Positions 43,137 through 53,012 of a stretch of 64,000 bases of DNA are shown one piece after another; the stretch's first letter is position 1, and each line of letters starts with the position of its first letter. The stretch is from contig JAHDID010000004.1 of the NCBI GenBank assembly GCA_020630975.1, forward strand, positions 161,233 to 225,232, given 5' to 3'. Below the pieces are notes generated by a model that did not search any database, was not told the origin of the DNA, and saw only the letters and a list, made by a program, of their open reading frames with translations. This stretch comes from Verrucomicrobiota bacterium (GTDB taxonomy: Bacteria; Verrucomicrobiota; Verrucomicrobiia; Verrucomicrobiales; DEV007). Made by a program: the position numbers and the translations under genes.

Positions 43137-43734
43137 AACTCCGGCCGCGTCCCGGACAATACCCCTCGGACTCGAAGACTTCTTTGAGGTTTTCGAGTTC
43201 CACATCATTTTGACTGGTATCGGCCCCCCAGCGAAAGATGCGCTCAAACCAGGGGAGCCACTTTTCATCTTCGATCACGGTCTGAAAGTAGACCTCGTGC
43301 TCTTTCTCCTTCACCCCCATCTCGAACAGCGTCGGGTCGTGCTTGGTGATGCCCAACTCGTGAAAGTAACGGATCATCACAAAGTACTCGCAGACATTGC
43401 CGCTCTCCAGTTTGCCCGCAAAGAAATAGGGCATGAAGCGCCCGATCAAGTAACAGCTGAAACCAATGACCTTACCGATCAGAAAAAACTTCATCTCCAG
43501 CCAGCGAGAGATCGGCACGCCGTACTCCCCCATGATCTCATGGACGTGCTTTCTGTGATCCCATTCATCCTGCTCGATCTCTTGGATACGCGCGATCTCC
43601 TCGGCATCCCGCAGAGAGCCTGCGTGGCCGATGTAGGCAAAGCATGCGGCGCGCTCAGCCGAGTACGCCTGCTGAAGGAGTCGGCATAGGGCAGGATGCT
43701 CGAGAGCAGGAGAAAGGGATCGATCGACACTCAT
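43129..43734 (-). CDS. Ferritin-like diiron protein (COQ7/demethoxyubiquinone hydroxylase-like)
   Basis: 201 residues. The diiron ligands expected for a Coq7-like four-helix bundle are present: Glu in SAERAACFAYIGHAG, ExxH in EIEQDEWDHRKH, Glu in NVCEYFVMIRYFHELG and the last ExxH in VKEKEHEVYF. Two hydrophobic stretches (FFLIGKVIGFSCYLIGRF) suggest interfacial membrane binding as in Coq7. Whether it hydroxylates a quinone precursor is uncertain, because most Verrucomicrobia use menaquinone; a ferritin-like peroxidase or ester-tRNA hydroxylase is possible. The 3' end reaches into the tandem repeat. Confidence 0.7.
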   Translation of the reverse strand: MSVDRSLSPALEHPALCRLLQQAYSAERAACFAYIGHAGSLRDAEEIARIQEIEQDEWDHRKHVHEIMGEYGVPISRWLEMKFFLIGKVIGFSCYLIGRFMPYFFAGKLESGNVCEYFVMIRYFHELGITKHDPTLFEMGVKEKEHEVYFQTVIEDEKWLPWFERIFRWGADTSQNDVELENLKEVFESEGYCPGRGRSSA

Positions 43735-43803
43735 GGTCTACTACTGTAGGAGCAGATACGCTCTACCCTGGGCTGTGGATGATATATAGCAGATCCGGCG
43801 ATG

Positions 43804-44505
43804 TCACTTAGCCGCCAACAGGCTGATCGCTTTCTCGGCCAGACGCTCACCAAAGACCACATAACCATCGGCTGAGTAGTGGAGGTCGTCTTTGATCTCT
43901 TTGCCCTTACGATTTTTACCATCGTTGAGATCATCCGTGTCCACCCACTCACCTTGAGCACTCTCTGCCGCCAGAGCCACCTGTACCTCGCGCACTTTTA
44001 TCCACTGCGGGCTGGGGCGTTTGTTCACGCCGTAATCACTCAGCCTACCGATCACAAAGTTAATCTGTTCCAGCTTTAGATCTCTTTTCAGCTGGGCCAG
44101 GATATTCTGAAAAGCCTGCCCGTATTTATCAGCCAGCCCCTCTTTGGCATCTCGCTCGCCCTGCATCCAGAGAAAAGTGACGGTGGCGATCTGCTGCTCT
44201 CGAGTGGCTACCTTTACACTCTCCATCAGCACAGCATAGAGATCGCCGATCTGTTCGGTATCTTGCCCCTCGGTCGCCTGCCAGGTCTGGTCCCAGCGCC
44301 GGATCGGTTGACCGCCCTTAGCGCTTTTCACCACGATGACACCGTCTTTGCCAAACTGCTTCTCCACAGCTGGGGTAAACGATTCGTCAGCTCTTAGCCC
44401 TGCCATGTTTGATTGGCCAGAGAGGATGAAGAGGTGCTTGCCCTCCTCTGCAGCTAGGGCACCGAGAGAGAAGACAACTAGAAGCGAGCAGATAGTGGAT
44501 CTCAT
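43804..44505 (-). CDS. Exported sialate O-acetylesterase-like (SASA/DUF303) protein
   Basis: 233 residues with signal peptide MRSTICSLLVVFSLGALA. The SGNH/GDSL-type nucleophile block is HLFILSGQSNMAGL, with the catalytic Ser in GQSNM. The C-terminal Asp/His pair is in DDLHYSADGYVVFG. The middle block FLWMQGERDAKEG matches block III of the family (QGE). It removes acetyl esters from sugars. It faces away from the sulfatase gene that follows, consistent with a shared role in degrading modified marine or mucin glycans. Confidence 0.88.
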   Translation of the reverse strand: MRSTICSLLVVFSLGALAAEEGKHLFILSGQSNMAGLRADESFTPAVEKQFGKDGVIVVKSAKGGQPIRRWDQTWQATEGQDTEQIGDLYAVLMESVKVATREQQIATVTFLWMQGERDAKEGLADKYGQAFQNILAQLKRDLKLEQINFVIGRLSDYGVNKRPSPQWIKVREVQVALAAESAQGEWVDTDDLNDGKNRKGKEIKDDLHYSADGYVVFGERLAEKAISLLAAK

Positions 44506-44768
44506 GCCTCAGTGTGAAGCCTGCCGCATCCCCAGCAAAAGAAAAAAATGTCCGCATGCTCGGACCCTAGGAGCCTGTCGCACTTACCCCCACGGCTGCA
44601 AATTTCGGGACTTTGGCCCAAATCCCCCTGCTTTTTCGTCCCTTGTTTACTAACAAACTCCTCAAAACCATGAACATTTTGACTCAAAGCCCGAAATTTT
44701 CGCTTCGCGAGGGTAAGTCCGACAGACTCCTAGACAAACGAGTGGTATATCGGCAGGGTAGCAGCGGT

Positions 44769-46760
44769 ATGCAGCGATTCTTGCTTTGGGTCATCACTCT
44801 ATCACTGCCGACACTAGTTGCGGCTAGCGATCGCCCCAATGTCATCCTATTCATGGCGGATGATATGGGCATGGGCGACACCAGCGCCTACCAGGACTAC
44901 ACAGGCAATGCCGACGACGTGCAGCTACACACTCCCCAGATGGAACGGCTGGCATCTCTCGGGATGCGCTTCACCGATGCGCACACCCCATCATCGCGAT
45001 GCTCCACCTCCCGCTACGGGCTGCTCACAGGGCGCTACTCCTGGCGAAACAGGCTAAAGCACTGGGTGCTATTCGGCTCGCAGGGCGATCCGATGATCGA
45101 GCCCGACCGACCGACGCTGGCGACCCTCTTCGGACAAGCTGACTACAGCACCGCCATCGTCGGCAAATGGCATGTCGGGCTGCGCTACCGAAATGCCGAC
45201 GGCGGTCCCGCAGCCGGCTTTCTAGATGCAGATCTCACCCAGCCGATGCATACGACACCGGTGGATCACGGCTTCGACTACTGCCGGATCACTTCTCGCT
45301 CGCATGGCACATCGGGCCCACCGCCCAATCGAAACACACCCGACCAAAACCGAGGGCCCGGCCACATCCATGGCCGCAAGATAATGAGCGCTACCGCCGA
45401 CGGGCGCCAGCTGGTCAGCGATGGCCCAGATGCCTACGTGCTAGAAAAACTCGGCAGCCGCCACTCGGACCATGCCATGGCATTCCTCGAGGAGCAGATC
45501 GCTGCCGAAAAGCCCTTTTTCCTCTACTACCCCGCCAACGCCAACCATGGCCCCTACACACCAGACCAAGCTATCGGCGGTGTCCCCGTGGCTGGAGCCT
45601 CTCGCACCAAGTCCGGCAAGCCAATGGATGCTAGACACGACTACATCTACGAAAACGATGTCGCTCTCGGTCGCCTACTCGACTACCTAGAGCAGACGGA
45701 TGATCCGAGAAATCCCGGCTCGCCGCTACTGCACAATACCATCGTCATCTTTACCAGCGACAATGGCGCTGAAAAAAACAGCGATATCGCCACTGGCCCA
45801 TTTCGTAGCCACAAAGCCTCAGTCTTCGAAGGCGGTCACCGAGTCCCACTCATGATCTCTTGGCCCGCCGGAGGCATCGCCACAGCATCCGAGTGTCAAT
45901 CGCCGGTAGGGCTGATCGATTTCTACGCGACCTTTGCCGACATCCTAGGCACTGAGCTACCCGATCTCCGCGCTGGCGAGAAAGGTGCCGAGGATAGCCA
46001 GAGCATGCTCACTGCGTGGACGACTGAGCAGCTCGCCGAGCACAGCCCGCTGTTTTTTAATGATCACAAAGAACAGAAAGAGGATCCCGCCGTAGTCGCT
46101 ATCCGCCGGGATAATGCGGATGGTCAGTGGAAGCTGTTTTTCGATGCGACCCTACTGCGCTCGGGCACAGCACAACCCTTTGCCCTCTATGATCTCGCTA
46201 CCGATCAACAAGAGAGCCACAATCGAATCGCCGAACCCGAGCTAACCCCGCTGATCAAAGATCTATCATCAATAGCCGAACACATCCGTAACTGTGGCGG
46301 TGTGCGCTATACCGCCTTTGCCCCACAGAAAGTATATACCTACCAATGGGGCAAAAAGACGGTAGCTCAACACCCAGGCCTGAGCCTCTCCCTAGTCGGT
46401 GGGAATAACGAAGCGACGGACATCAATCCCAACGGCCTAGGCCTGGTAGGAGGGAAAACCAAACAAGTAGACGATGGCCAGGCGTTGCTGATTAGCTTTG
46501 ATCGAGATGTGATCATCGACTCCGTCGGCATCGTAGCAGGCAATGGCGCCTGCGGCGGCTACTATCAAGTAGGCGATAGCGCACCGATGGCGATCTACTG
46601 CATCGATGCCGACAATGATGCCAAGGACCAACACGGACTGCTGAGCGATATCGGTGTGCTAAAAAAAGGCGTAGTCCTACGTCTCGATAGCAGCCCTCAC
46701 CTAGGTGTCGAGAACGCCGGCTGCTGGCGATTGCGAAGTATCAGTGTGCGCCCTCTATGA
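44769..46760 (+). CDS. Exported sulfatase (arylsulfatase family)
   Basis: 663 residues from the ATG giving MQRFLLWVITLSLPTLVAAS, a signal peptide; the frame is open 52 codons further but without coding character. The N-terminal metal-binding block is PNVILFMADDMGMGDTSAY. The formylglycine signature is C78-S-T-S-R82 with YGLLTGRY; the usual Pro/Ala after C-x is Thr here. Further blocks are VGKWHVGL and IVIFTSDNGAE. About 110 C-terminal residues (from YQWGKKTVAQHPG) are an added beta domain. No formylglycine-generating enzyme is in the window. It should cleave sulfate from an extracellular polysaccharide. Confidence 0.92.
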   Translation: MQRFLLWVITLSLPTLVAASDRPNVILFMADDMGMGDTSAYQDYTGNADDVQLHTPQMERLASLGMRFTDAHTPSSRCSTSRYGLLTGRYSWRNRLKHWVLFGSQGDPMIEPDRPTLATLFGQADYSTAIVGKWHVGLRYRNADGGPAAGFLDADLTQPMHTTPVDHGFDYCRITSRSHGTSGPPPNRNTPDQNRGPGHIHGRKIMSATADGRQLVSDGPDAYVLEKLGSRHSDHAMAFLEEQIAAEKPFFLYYPANANHGPYTPDQAIGGVPVAGASRTKSGKPMDARHDYIYENDVALGRLLDYLEQTDDPRNPGSPLLHNTIVIFTSDNGAEKNSDIATGPFRSHKASVFEGGHRVPLMISWPAGGIATASECQSPVGLIDFYATFADILGTELPDLRAGEKGAEDSQSMLTAWTTEQLAEHSPLFFNDHKEQKEDPAVVAIRRDNADGQWKLFFDATLLRSGTAQPFALYDLATDQQESHNRIAEPELTPLIKDLSSIAEHIRNCGGVRYTAFAPQKVYTYQWGKKTVAQHPGLSLSLVGGNNEATDINPNGLGLVGGKTKQVDDGQALLISFDRDVIIDSVGIVAGNGACGGYYQVGDSAPMAIYCIDADNDAKDQHGLLSDIGVLKKGVVLRLDSSPHLGVENAGCWRLRSISVRPL

Positions 46761-46761
46761 A

Positions 46762-48198
46762 CTACGCCAGTATCCCCTTCTGCACATGGCCATGCACATC
46801 CGTCAGGCGGAATTGCCTCCCCTGGTAGCGGTAAGTTAGCTTGGTATGATCGATGCCCGCTAGGTGTAAAATCGTCGCCTGCATATCGTGCACATGCACG
46901 GGATTCTCGGTAATATTCCACCCATAGTCATCGGTAGCGCCATAGACACTACCGGGCTTCACCCCGCCACCAGCCAGCCACCAGGAAAAGGCTCGACCAA
47001 AGTGGTCCCTCCCCTTCGGCGGCTTCCCGGGAGAGCCCTGACCAAACGGTGTGCGACCAAATTCCCCAGCAAAGATCACCAAGGTACTATCGAGCAAGCC
47101 GCGCTCCTTTAGATCCTTTACCAGAGCAGCGCTAGGCGCATCGGTATCCTGACACTGTCGCTCAAGCTGGTGGTATAAATTCGAGTGCTGATCCCACCCC
47201 GAGTGCATGAGCTGCACAAATCGCGTGCCTCGCTCGAGCAAGCGGCGAGCGATCAGGCAGTTATTCGCATAGCTACCTTTTTGCTGAACCTTGGGCCCGT
47301 AGCGCTCCATGATCTTGGGATTCTCATCGGAGAAATCAGTCAACTCTGGCACACTGCTCTGCATACGAAAAGCCATCTCATACTGAGCGATGCGAGTATC
47401 GGTCTCAGGATCGCCATAATCGGCGAGGTGCTGCGCATTGAGTTTGCCTATATCATCTAGCAGGGCACGACGTGCGCTACGACTGACGCCCGGAGGATTC
47501 GACAGGTAGGGCACTGGCTCGCCCGTGCCACGAAATCGTACCCCTTGGTAGCGAGATGGCAAAAAGCCACTACCCCAATAGTAATCAAAAAATAGTTGCC
47601 CACAGGACCGCCCCTCGTCCGAGGAGGTCATCACCACAAAGGAAGGTAAATTCTCCGTGACACTACCTAGACCATAGGAAAACCACGAACCCATACTAGG
47701 CCGCCCGGGCACTTGGCCGCCAGTGAGGAAAAAGGTAACCCCCGGCGCATGATTGACCGCCTCGGTGTGCAGCGATCTCACTAGGCATATATCATCGGCG
47801 ATAGAGCCAGTCTCGGGCAGCATGGTACTCAGCTCCATGCCACAGTCTCCATACCTGGCAAAAGGCTTGATCTCCGGCACACAGGCAAAGTTTTTGTACC
47901 CCGATGACATCGTCGATAGCCGCGTATCGCCACGCACCGAGTCTGGTATATTCTTTCCCTGCTGCTCAGTCAGTATCGGTTTGCGATCGAATAGATCCAC
48001 ATGAGACGGGCCTCCACCCTGCCACAGCAGTATGACCCGCTCGGCCTTTGGCGCAAAATGCGAGGCAAACTGCTCCGCCCCTCCCTCACGACTGAGTAGT
48101 GATGCTAGAGCCGCAGTACCGACACCTGTACCACTGCGCCCGAAAAACTGCCGACGTGTGACACGATCGGTATTCTGAGAAAAGAGATCAGCTATCAT
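46762..48198 (-). CDS. DUF1501 family protein with Tat signal
   Basis: 478 residues. The N-terminus has a Tat-type motif TRRQFFGRSG followed by TGVGTAALASLL. DUF1501 blocks are complete: ERVILLWQGGGPSHVDLFDRK, VRSLHTEAVNHAPG, and the C-terminal VIFAGEFGRTPF with GRDHFGRAFSWW and VHVHDMQATILHLAGI. The fold is sulfatase-like, but the reaction is not known. It starts 8 bp after the PSCyt1/DUF1553 gene, the standard pair in Planctomycetes and Verrucomicrobia, and is convergent with the sulfatase with a 1-bp gap. Confidence 0.92.
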   Translation of the reverse strand: MIADLFSQNTDRVTRRQFFGRSGTGVGTAALASLLSREGGAEQFASHFAPKAERVILLWQGGGPSHVDLFDRKPILTEQQGKNIPDSVRGDTRLSTMSSGYKNFACVPEIKPFARYGDCGMELSTMLPETGSIADDICLVRSLHTEAVNHAPGVTFFLTGGQVPGRPSMGSWFSYGLGSVTENLPSFVVMTSSDEGRSCGQLFFDYYWGSGFLPSRYQGVRFRGTGEPVPYLSNPPGVSRSARRALLDDIGKLNAQHLADYGDPETDTRIAQYEMAFRMQSSVPELTDFSDENPKIMERYGPKVQQKGSYANNCLIARRLLERGTRFVQLMHSGWDQHSNLYHQLERQCQDTDAPSAALVKDLKERGLLDSTLVIFAGEFGRTPFGQGSPGKPPKGRDHFGRAFSWWLAGGGVKPGSVYGATDDYGWNITENPVHVHDMQATILHLAGIDHTKLTYRYQGRQFRLTDVHGHVQKGILA

Positions 48199-48206
48199 GA
48201 TAGGAT

Positions 48207-50729
48207 TTAGAGTCGGGTCAGAGATTCATCGAGATTGTATATCGCCAAGCAAGTCGCCGACATGGCGGCATGCTCAGCAGCCGGTAACGTATCGGATGAA
48301 GCGCGCTCACCCACACCGAGAAATGCCTTGGCAGCATCCACATTATTTTGATAATGCTCCAGCTGCCGCTGATACGTGCTGGCTAGGATAGCGCCCTCCT
48401 CCGCACTCGGGGCACGCCCCGTAATTTTGGTGAAAGCGACAGAAAGCCGCTCCTGTAGCTGGTCGGAATGCCCCATCACACTTTCTGCCAATGTACGTGC
48501 CGCCTCTACCCATGTCGGGTCATTCAGTGTCGTCAGAGCATGTAGCGGGGTGTTGTTTCGGCTTTCCGATACTCGGCATGCCTGTCGACTCGAGGCATCG
48601 AACATATTTGCCGGAGTCACGGTACGTCGCCAAAAAGTGTAGAGGGATCGCCGGTATAGATCGGTACCGCTAGATTTCGGGTAGGTGAAGTCGCGCTCCT
48701 TGGTGACCTGAGCGAGAGTCTCCCACGGGTTTTCGGGCAGGTAGGGGTAGACCGGCTTGCCGCCGATCTGTGTATTTAGTAGCCCCGACGAGCTGAGCGC
48801 CCAATCACGCAGAATCATCGACGGCATCCGAAAACGCGACCCTCGGGAGGCAAAGCGATTAGCCGGATCATGCTGGCGATGCCAGTCATTCATCCGCGAG
48901 TCCTGTCGATAGGTGGTGCTGGTCACGATCAGGCGGTGCATCTGCTTGGTCGACCACCCACGGCTGATGTACTCCGTAGCCAGCCAATCGAGCAGCTCCA
49001 GATGCACAGGATACTCACTCTGCACCCCAAAGTCCTCCGAAGTCTTGACAATACCGATACCAAAGAAATGCTGCCACATGCGGTTCACCTGCACGCGCGC
49101 GGTAAGCGGATGATCGGGCTCGAGTAGCCACTGAGCGAGGCCGAGTCGATTCTGTGGAGCGCCCTCCTTCTGAGCGGGGAGAAAGCCCGGCGTGCCAAAG
49201 GAAACTTTCTCTAGTGGGCTAGTGTAGATACCACGGTCGAGCACATGGGTCTGGCGCTTGCGAGCATCATTCATCACCATCGGCCTCGGTAGGTGATCTC
49301 CTTTGAACGTCTCGAATTTCTTTACCAGATCATCCAGCTTCTTCAGCTCGGGGATTTCGCCAGAAAGAGTGCGCTTCACCGTGGAGTGAAAATGCTTGCT
49401 CAGGCCACTTTCCAGCTGTTTGCCTTCTGGCTCCGTCAGCTCATCTTTCTTCAGTAGGTTCACCAAATTTCCCGGGATACCTTTGGTATCGGCCTTCACC
49501 TGCTTTCTCCACTCCTGATAGCGGGCGGCGATGATCGGCTTCAGCACCTCGCGCTGTGATTCGAGTTTTGCCTCCCATTCCGCAAAGGCGGCCTCATCCT
49601 CGGCGAAAGGAGCTAGATCGATCCACGGCGCCGTCAGTCGTGTCTTAGCCGATTGGCGGCCCGGCCTACCACTCTCGCTGACATGATTAAACGCATCCAT
49701 GAACCGGTAATAGTCCACCTGGGTGATGGGATCGTACTTGTGATCATGGCACTGGGCACATGCCATGGTGAGCCCCAGCCAAGTCGTGGTGGTGGTATCG
49801 ACACGGTCAAAGAGCACATTGAACCGCTGCTCCTCCGCGATCGCTCCACCCTCACCATTGCTCAAGTGATTGCGATTGAACCCTGTGGCGATCAGTTGCT
49901 CATTGCTCGGGTCGGGCAGTAGATCACCCGCCAGCTGCCAGATCGTAAACTGATCGAACGACAGATCATCATTGAGAGCCTGCACCAGCCAATCGCGCCA
50001 GATCCACTGCCAAGTATCGCCATCCTGCTGGAATCCATTCGAATCAGCGTAGCGAGCCGCATCCAGCCAAGGTATCGCCTGCCGCTCACCATAGTGAGGA
50101 CTAGCAAGCAGGCGGTCCACTAGCTTTTCATAGGCATCTTCAGACTGATCACTGACAAAGGCAGCTATCTCCTCTGGCGTCGGTGCCAGTCCGACCAGAT
50201 CGGCATAGAGGCGCTTGATCAGAGTAGCTCGACTCGCCTCGGCAGATGGCTGGATACCCTCAGTCTCAAGCTTCGCCAAAATGAAATGATCGATCGCATT
50301 GCGCGCCCACTCCGCCCGCTGCAGTGTAGGAGGCTCTGGCCGCACTGGTGCCACAAATGCCCAGTGATCATCATACTCGGCACCCTCGGCTATCCACTGA
50401 CGCAGCAGTTGTTTCTCGCGATCCGAGAGAGTCCGATTGGAGTCGGGAGGCGGCATCAACTCATCGGGATCATCCGAGTGAATTCGCTCGAGCATATAGC
50501 TGTCATCCGGATCCCCAGGGACAAAGGCGGCAAACTCTAGGGCGCCCTCGCGCTGATCGAGCCGCAAGTCGGCCTCTCGCTTGGCCGCATCCTGCCCATG
50601 GCAATAGAAGCAGTTCTCCGACAAGATCGGCCGGATATCTCGATTGAAATCGATCGTCCCCTCACCGCTTCCGCGCCCATACACCGTGTAGGGCACACAA
50701 CACAGCAAAACTAATGACCACAATCGCAT
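48207..50729 (-). CDS. PSCyt1/DUF1549/DUF1553 exported protein
   Basis: 840 residues with a signal peptide ([18 protein letters not shown]). Residues about 35-90 hold a cytochrome-c-like PSCyt1 domain with haem motif CFYCHG, followed by [10 protein letters not shown] and [11 protein letters not shown]. Next is DUF1549 ([40 protein letters not shown]), with [13 protein letters not shown] containing a second C-x2-C-H. The C-terminal DUF1553 has [17 protein letters not shown] and [15 protein letters not shown]. The family is very common in Planctomycetes and Verrucomicrobia and paired with DUF1501; its role is believed to be in glycan use but has no defined reaction. Confidence 0.92.
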   Translation of the reverse strand: MRLWSLVLLCCVPYTVYGRGSGEGTIDFNRDIRPILSENCFYCHGQDAAKREADLRLDQREGALEFAAFVPGDPDDSYMLERIHSDDPDELMPPPDSNRTLSDREKQLLRQWIAEGAEYDDHWAFVAPVRPEPPTLQRAEWARNAIDHFILAKLETEGIQPSAEASRATLIKRLYADLVGLAPTPEEIAAFVSDQSEDAYEKLVDRLLASPHYGERQAIPWLDAARYADSNGFQQDGDTWQWIWRDWLVQALNDDLSFDQFTIWQLAGDLLPDPSNEQLIATGFNRNHLSNGEGGAIAEEQRFNVLFDRVDTTTTTWLGLTMACAQCHDHKYDPITQVDYYRFMDAFNHVSESGRPGRQSAKTRLTAPWIDLAPFAEDEAAFAEWEAKLESQREVLKPIIAARYQEWRKQVKADTKGIPGNLVNLLKKDELTEPEGKQLESGLSKHFHSTVKRTLSGEIPELKKLDDLVKKFETFKGDHLPRPMVMNDARKRQTHVLDRGIYTSPLEKVSFGTPGFLPAQKEGAPQNRLGLAQWLLEPDHPLTARVQVNRMWQHFFGIGIVKTSEDFGVQSEYPVHLELLDWLATEYISRGWSTKQMHRLIVTSTTYRQDSRMNDWHRQHDPANRFASRGSRFRMPSMILRDWALSSSGLLNTQIGGKPVYPYLPENPWETLAQVTKERDFTYPKSSGTDLYRRSLYTFWRRTVTPANMFDASSRQACRVSESRNNTPLHALTTLNDPTWVEAARTLAESVMGHSDQLQERLSVAFTKITGRAPSAEEGAILASTYQRQLEHYQNNVDAAKAFLGVGERASSDTLPAAEHAAMSATCLAIYNLDESLTRL

Positions 50730-50913
50730 AATGAACCATGCGCCCTAAGCCCAGCCTGTCAAAGTGGCGAGATGATGTAGGAAATCCAGGTACTAAGATC
50801 CGGCCGCCTCTCTGCTAAAATCACGCCCAGCACCGATCGTAGAGTCCCACAGGATCGATCCACCCCCAACTATTTCGCTGCCAAGCTTAAATTTTGTAGT
50901 AGCAATACGGCCC

Positions 50914-51696
50914 ATGTTTATCGATCCCACCTGGCGAATCGTCACCATTGGTGATGGCGACCTATCGTTTTCGCGGTCCCTAGTCCGCAGACAACATCGA
51001 GGCAAGGTAGTGGCATCTGTCTATGACTCGCAATCGGTCCTCAAAACCAAGTACCAGGACAATGAAATCCAATCGCTCGCGGATCAAGGCATCGTAGTAC
51101 ACACCTCTATCGACGTGACCGATCCTGAAAGCGTGCAGCGGATCGAGGATAAATTTGACCTGGCCGTATTTCAGTTTCCGCTCATTGAATCGATTCGCGA
51201 TGTCGGAATACCCGACCTCGACTCAAATCTGCTAAATCGAAGACTGCTGCGCTGTTTCATCAAACATAGCCTCGAACACTTGCTATGCCCGAAAGGCCCA
51301 CAGCTCTGCTACATATCGACCAAGGATGTCTACCCCTACCGCGACTGGAATATCGAGTATAGCTTAGCTAACGGGCTACCCATCGACTATTTGGGAATGA
51401 TGGAATTCGACGTGAGGGAATTCCCCGGCTATCGAATCAGAAACATCCGCCGCGATAGCCAGGTAGCTGACACCAGAGCTATCACTCACGCATGGGGAGG
51501 CAATGCTCCCGATTACCTCTGCGAACTACTTTCGATACCTGGCTATATCAGTAACAACCATTGCCCTATCTGCCGCGCAGGCCCATTCCGAGCCGAAGAA
51601 GATCGCACCAAACACTATCAATCGAAAAAGCACACCGAACGCGAACAACAGGAAGCCAAATGGCTATCCCTGATCGAGAAAGGCCTGCTACTATAA
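50914..51696 (+). CDS. BMT5-like (DUF2431) methyltransferase-fold protein with a C-terminal C2H2 zinc finger
   Basis: 260 residues. The N-terminal Rossmann-type domain has the DUF2431 signature RIVTIGDGDLSFSRSLVR and the later AVFQFPLIES with a following LRCFIKHSLEHLL, as in eukaryotic 25S rRNA uridine N3-methyltransferase BMT5. At the C-terminus C217-x2-C220-x13-H234-x5-H240 (NNHCPICRAG ... TKHYQSKKHTE) is a U1-type C2H2 zinc finger, which is rare in bacteria. It probably modifies or binds RNA; the substrate is unknown. It is alone between the glycan block and the repeat region. Confidence 0.75.
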   Translation: MFIDPTWRIVTIGDGDLSFSRSLVRRQHRGKVVASVYDSQSVLKTKYQDNEIQSLADQGIVVHTSIDVTDPESVQRIEDKFDLAVFQFPLIESIRDVGIPDLDSNLLNRRLLRCFIKHSLEHLLCPKGPQLCYISTKDVYPYRDWNIEYSLANGLPIDYLGMMEFDVREFPGYRIRNIRRDSQVADTRAITHAWGGNAPDYLCELLSIPGYISNNHCPICRAGPFRAEEDRTKHYQSKKHTEREQQEAKWLSLIEKGLLL

Positions 51697-51743
51697 ATCA
51701 GCCGATAACTAGCACACAGGCTATTCTAGCGCTTGCAGAGCAA

Positions 51744-51781
51744 TTGTACCCTATTGAATAAAAATTGTACCCTATTGAATT
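51744..51781 (-). repeat. 21-bp-period AATAGGGTACA repeat, locus 5 (two copies)
   Basis: GTACCCTATTGAAT begins at 51746 and 51767, 21 bp apart, and both copies are perfect. It lies between two convergent genes, so it is not upstream of any gene. This argues against a simple promoter role for the family. The REPIN-like element begins 40 bp later. Confidence 0.85.
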
Positions 51782-51819
51782 TGAGCCTTTAGCCCTGCCA
51801 AAACCACTCCTCAAAGAAG

Positions 51820-51921
51820 TGGCGGCGAGCGCCACGCGAGTGGAGTTTCATCAGACTTGGCCTAGGGCTGGAGCAGCGGCTCTAAGCCTCGCAGTCCACT
51901 CGCTGCGCGCTCGCCGCCGCT
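51820..51921. repeat. REPIN-like pair of inverted palindromes, copy B
   Basis: GTGGCGGCGAGCGCCACGCG followed by AGTGGAGTTTCATC is the left unit; CCACTCGCTGCGCGCTCGCC followed by GCCGC is the inverted right unit. The spacer between them includes GGCCTAGGGCTGGAGC. The pair is close to copy A at 30978-31073, with the same arms and a similar spacer length. Confidence 0.78.
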
Positions 51922-51951
51922 TTTTGATCTGAAGCCCACTAGAACTAAAAT

Positions 51952-52947
51952 CTAGCTAGTCGGGATCGCCAATTTCTGGCCGATACGGATACTGGAACTT
52001 CTCAGGCGATTGGCTTTCATCAGAGCATCGACTGTTATACCATTTCGCTTACTGATACCCCACAGGGTATCGCCTTTCTTCACAATGTAGCTGGAGCGAT
52101 CTTCTACTGGTCTGGCAGGCGGTCCTGGCTTGGGCTCGACGGCTACTGGATCTGACACGGCTGGTTTTTCAGCCTCGGGAGCACGACTGTGAGTCAGAAA
52201 CCAATCATAGAGATCCTGTCGCTGGTAGGTGGGATAAATGATGTTTCCATGAGTGCCATCGGGGATGACGGTCATTTTGGCATTGCCACCTGCTTTGATT
52301 ACCGCATCGACGAGACGCTGATGCGGACCGAGAGGGGTCACTTTATCCTGCGCGCCGTGAAACGCCCAGATCGGTATATTGTCCAGCCGCGGTGCCATCG
52401 AGGCATCGCAGTTGCCACAGATGGGAGCCATGGCGGCAAATTTCTCCTGATCCCGAGCAGCCAGATACCAGATACCTCCGCCGCCCATGCTCACGCCGGT
52501 CAGATAGATGCGATCTTTGTCGACTCGGTATTTGCTAGCCATCTCGTCGACCAGCTGAATCAGCGAGTCCGCTGGCCACGATGCCTCGGGCAACTGTGGC
52601 GACACCACGACGAAAGGAAAATCTGGCCGCTTGTCGAGAAAGGCAGGCGGGCCATAGCGCTTCACCATATTCAAATCATTGCCCCGGATACTGCGGCCGT
52701 GGAGATAGAGGATCATCGGCCACTCCTTGCTGGTATCGCGCCCATAGCCCTCGGGCAAGTGCAACAGGTAGCGCCACTGGGGCATGATGCGGCCCTCGGA
52801 CACCGATGAAAAGCCCTTGGGCAGGCGGGTCTTGGCCTCTTTTTCGACTTGTTTCGCCAGACCGGTCACTGGCGAGAGACAGGCCATGGCTAGGAAAAAA
52901 CAAGCGGCTAGGTATGAGTGGTGGTAAGAGTTTGTGGTGCGCTCCAT
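51952..52947 (-). CDS. Exported alpha/beta hydrolase (PHB-depolymerase/feruloyl-esterase type) with a C-terminal LysM domain
   Basis: 331 residues from the ATG giving MERTTNSYHHSYLAACFFLA; the frame extends 26 codons further but into the divergent intergenic region. A hydrophobic signal segment with a possible lipobox Cys (LAMAC) follows. The hydrolase has YLHGRSIRGND, the nucleophile elbow YLTGVSMGGGGIW and the His in PDGTHGNIIY; Asp is in FHGAQDKVTP. After a Pro-rich linker, the last 47 residues are LysM (YIVKKGDTLWGISKRNG ... IGQKLAIPTS), which binds peptidoglycan or chitin-like glycans. It should be an esterase held at the cell wall. Confidence 0.85.
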   Translation of the reverse strand: MERTTNSYHHSYLAACFFLAMACLSPVTGLAKQVEKEAKTRLPKGFSSVSEGRIMPQWRYLLHLPEGYGRDTSKEWPMILYLHGRSIRGNDLNMVKRYGPPAFLDKRPDFPFVVVSPQLPEASWPADSLIQLVDEMASKYRVDKDRIYLTGVSMGGGGIWYLAARDQEKFAAMAPICGNCDASMAPRLDNIPIWAFHGAQDKVTPLGPHQRLVDAVIKAGGNAKMTVIPDGTHGNIIYPTYQRQDLYDWFLTHSRAPEAEKPAVSDPVAVEPKPGPPARPVEDRSSYIVKKGDTLWGISKRNGITVDALMKANRLRSSSIRIGQKLAIPTS

Positions 52948-53012
52948 GAAAGATGTGACGAATAGATAAACGTATGGTTGAGAAAAAAACTCACTTTTAA
53001 TAGTTTTATCAC

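Noticed and set aside
44613..44768. Upstream extension of the sulfatase frame
   Set aside because: A signal peptide begins at 44769; the preceding 52 codons have no coding features.
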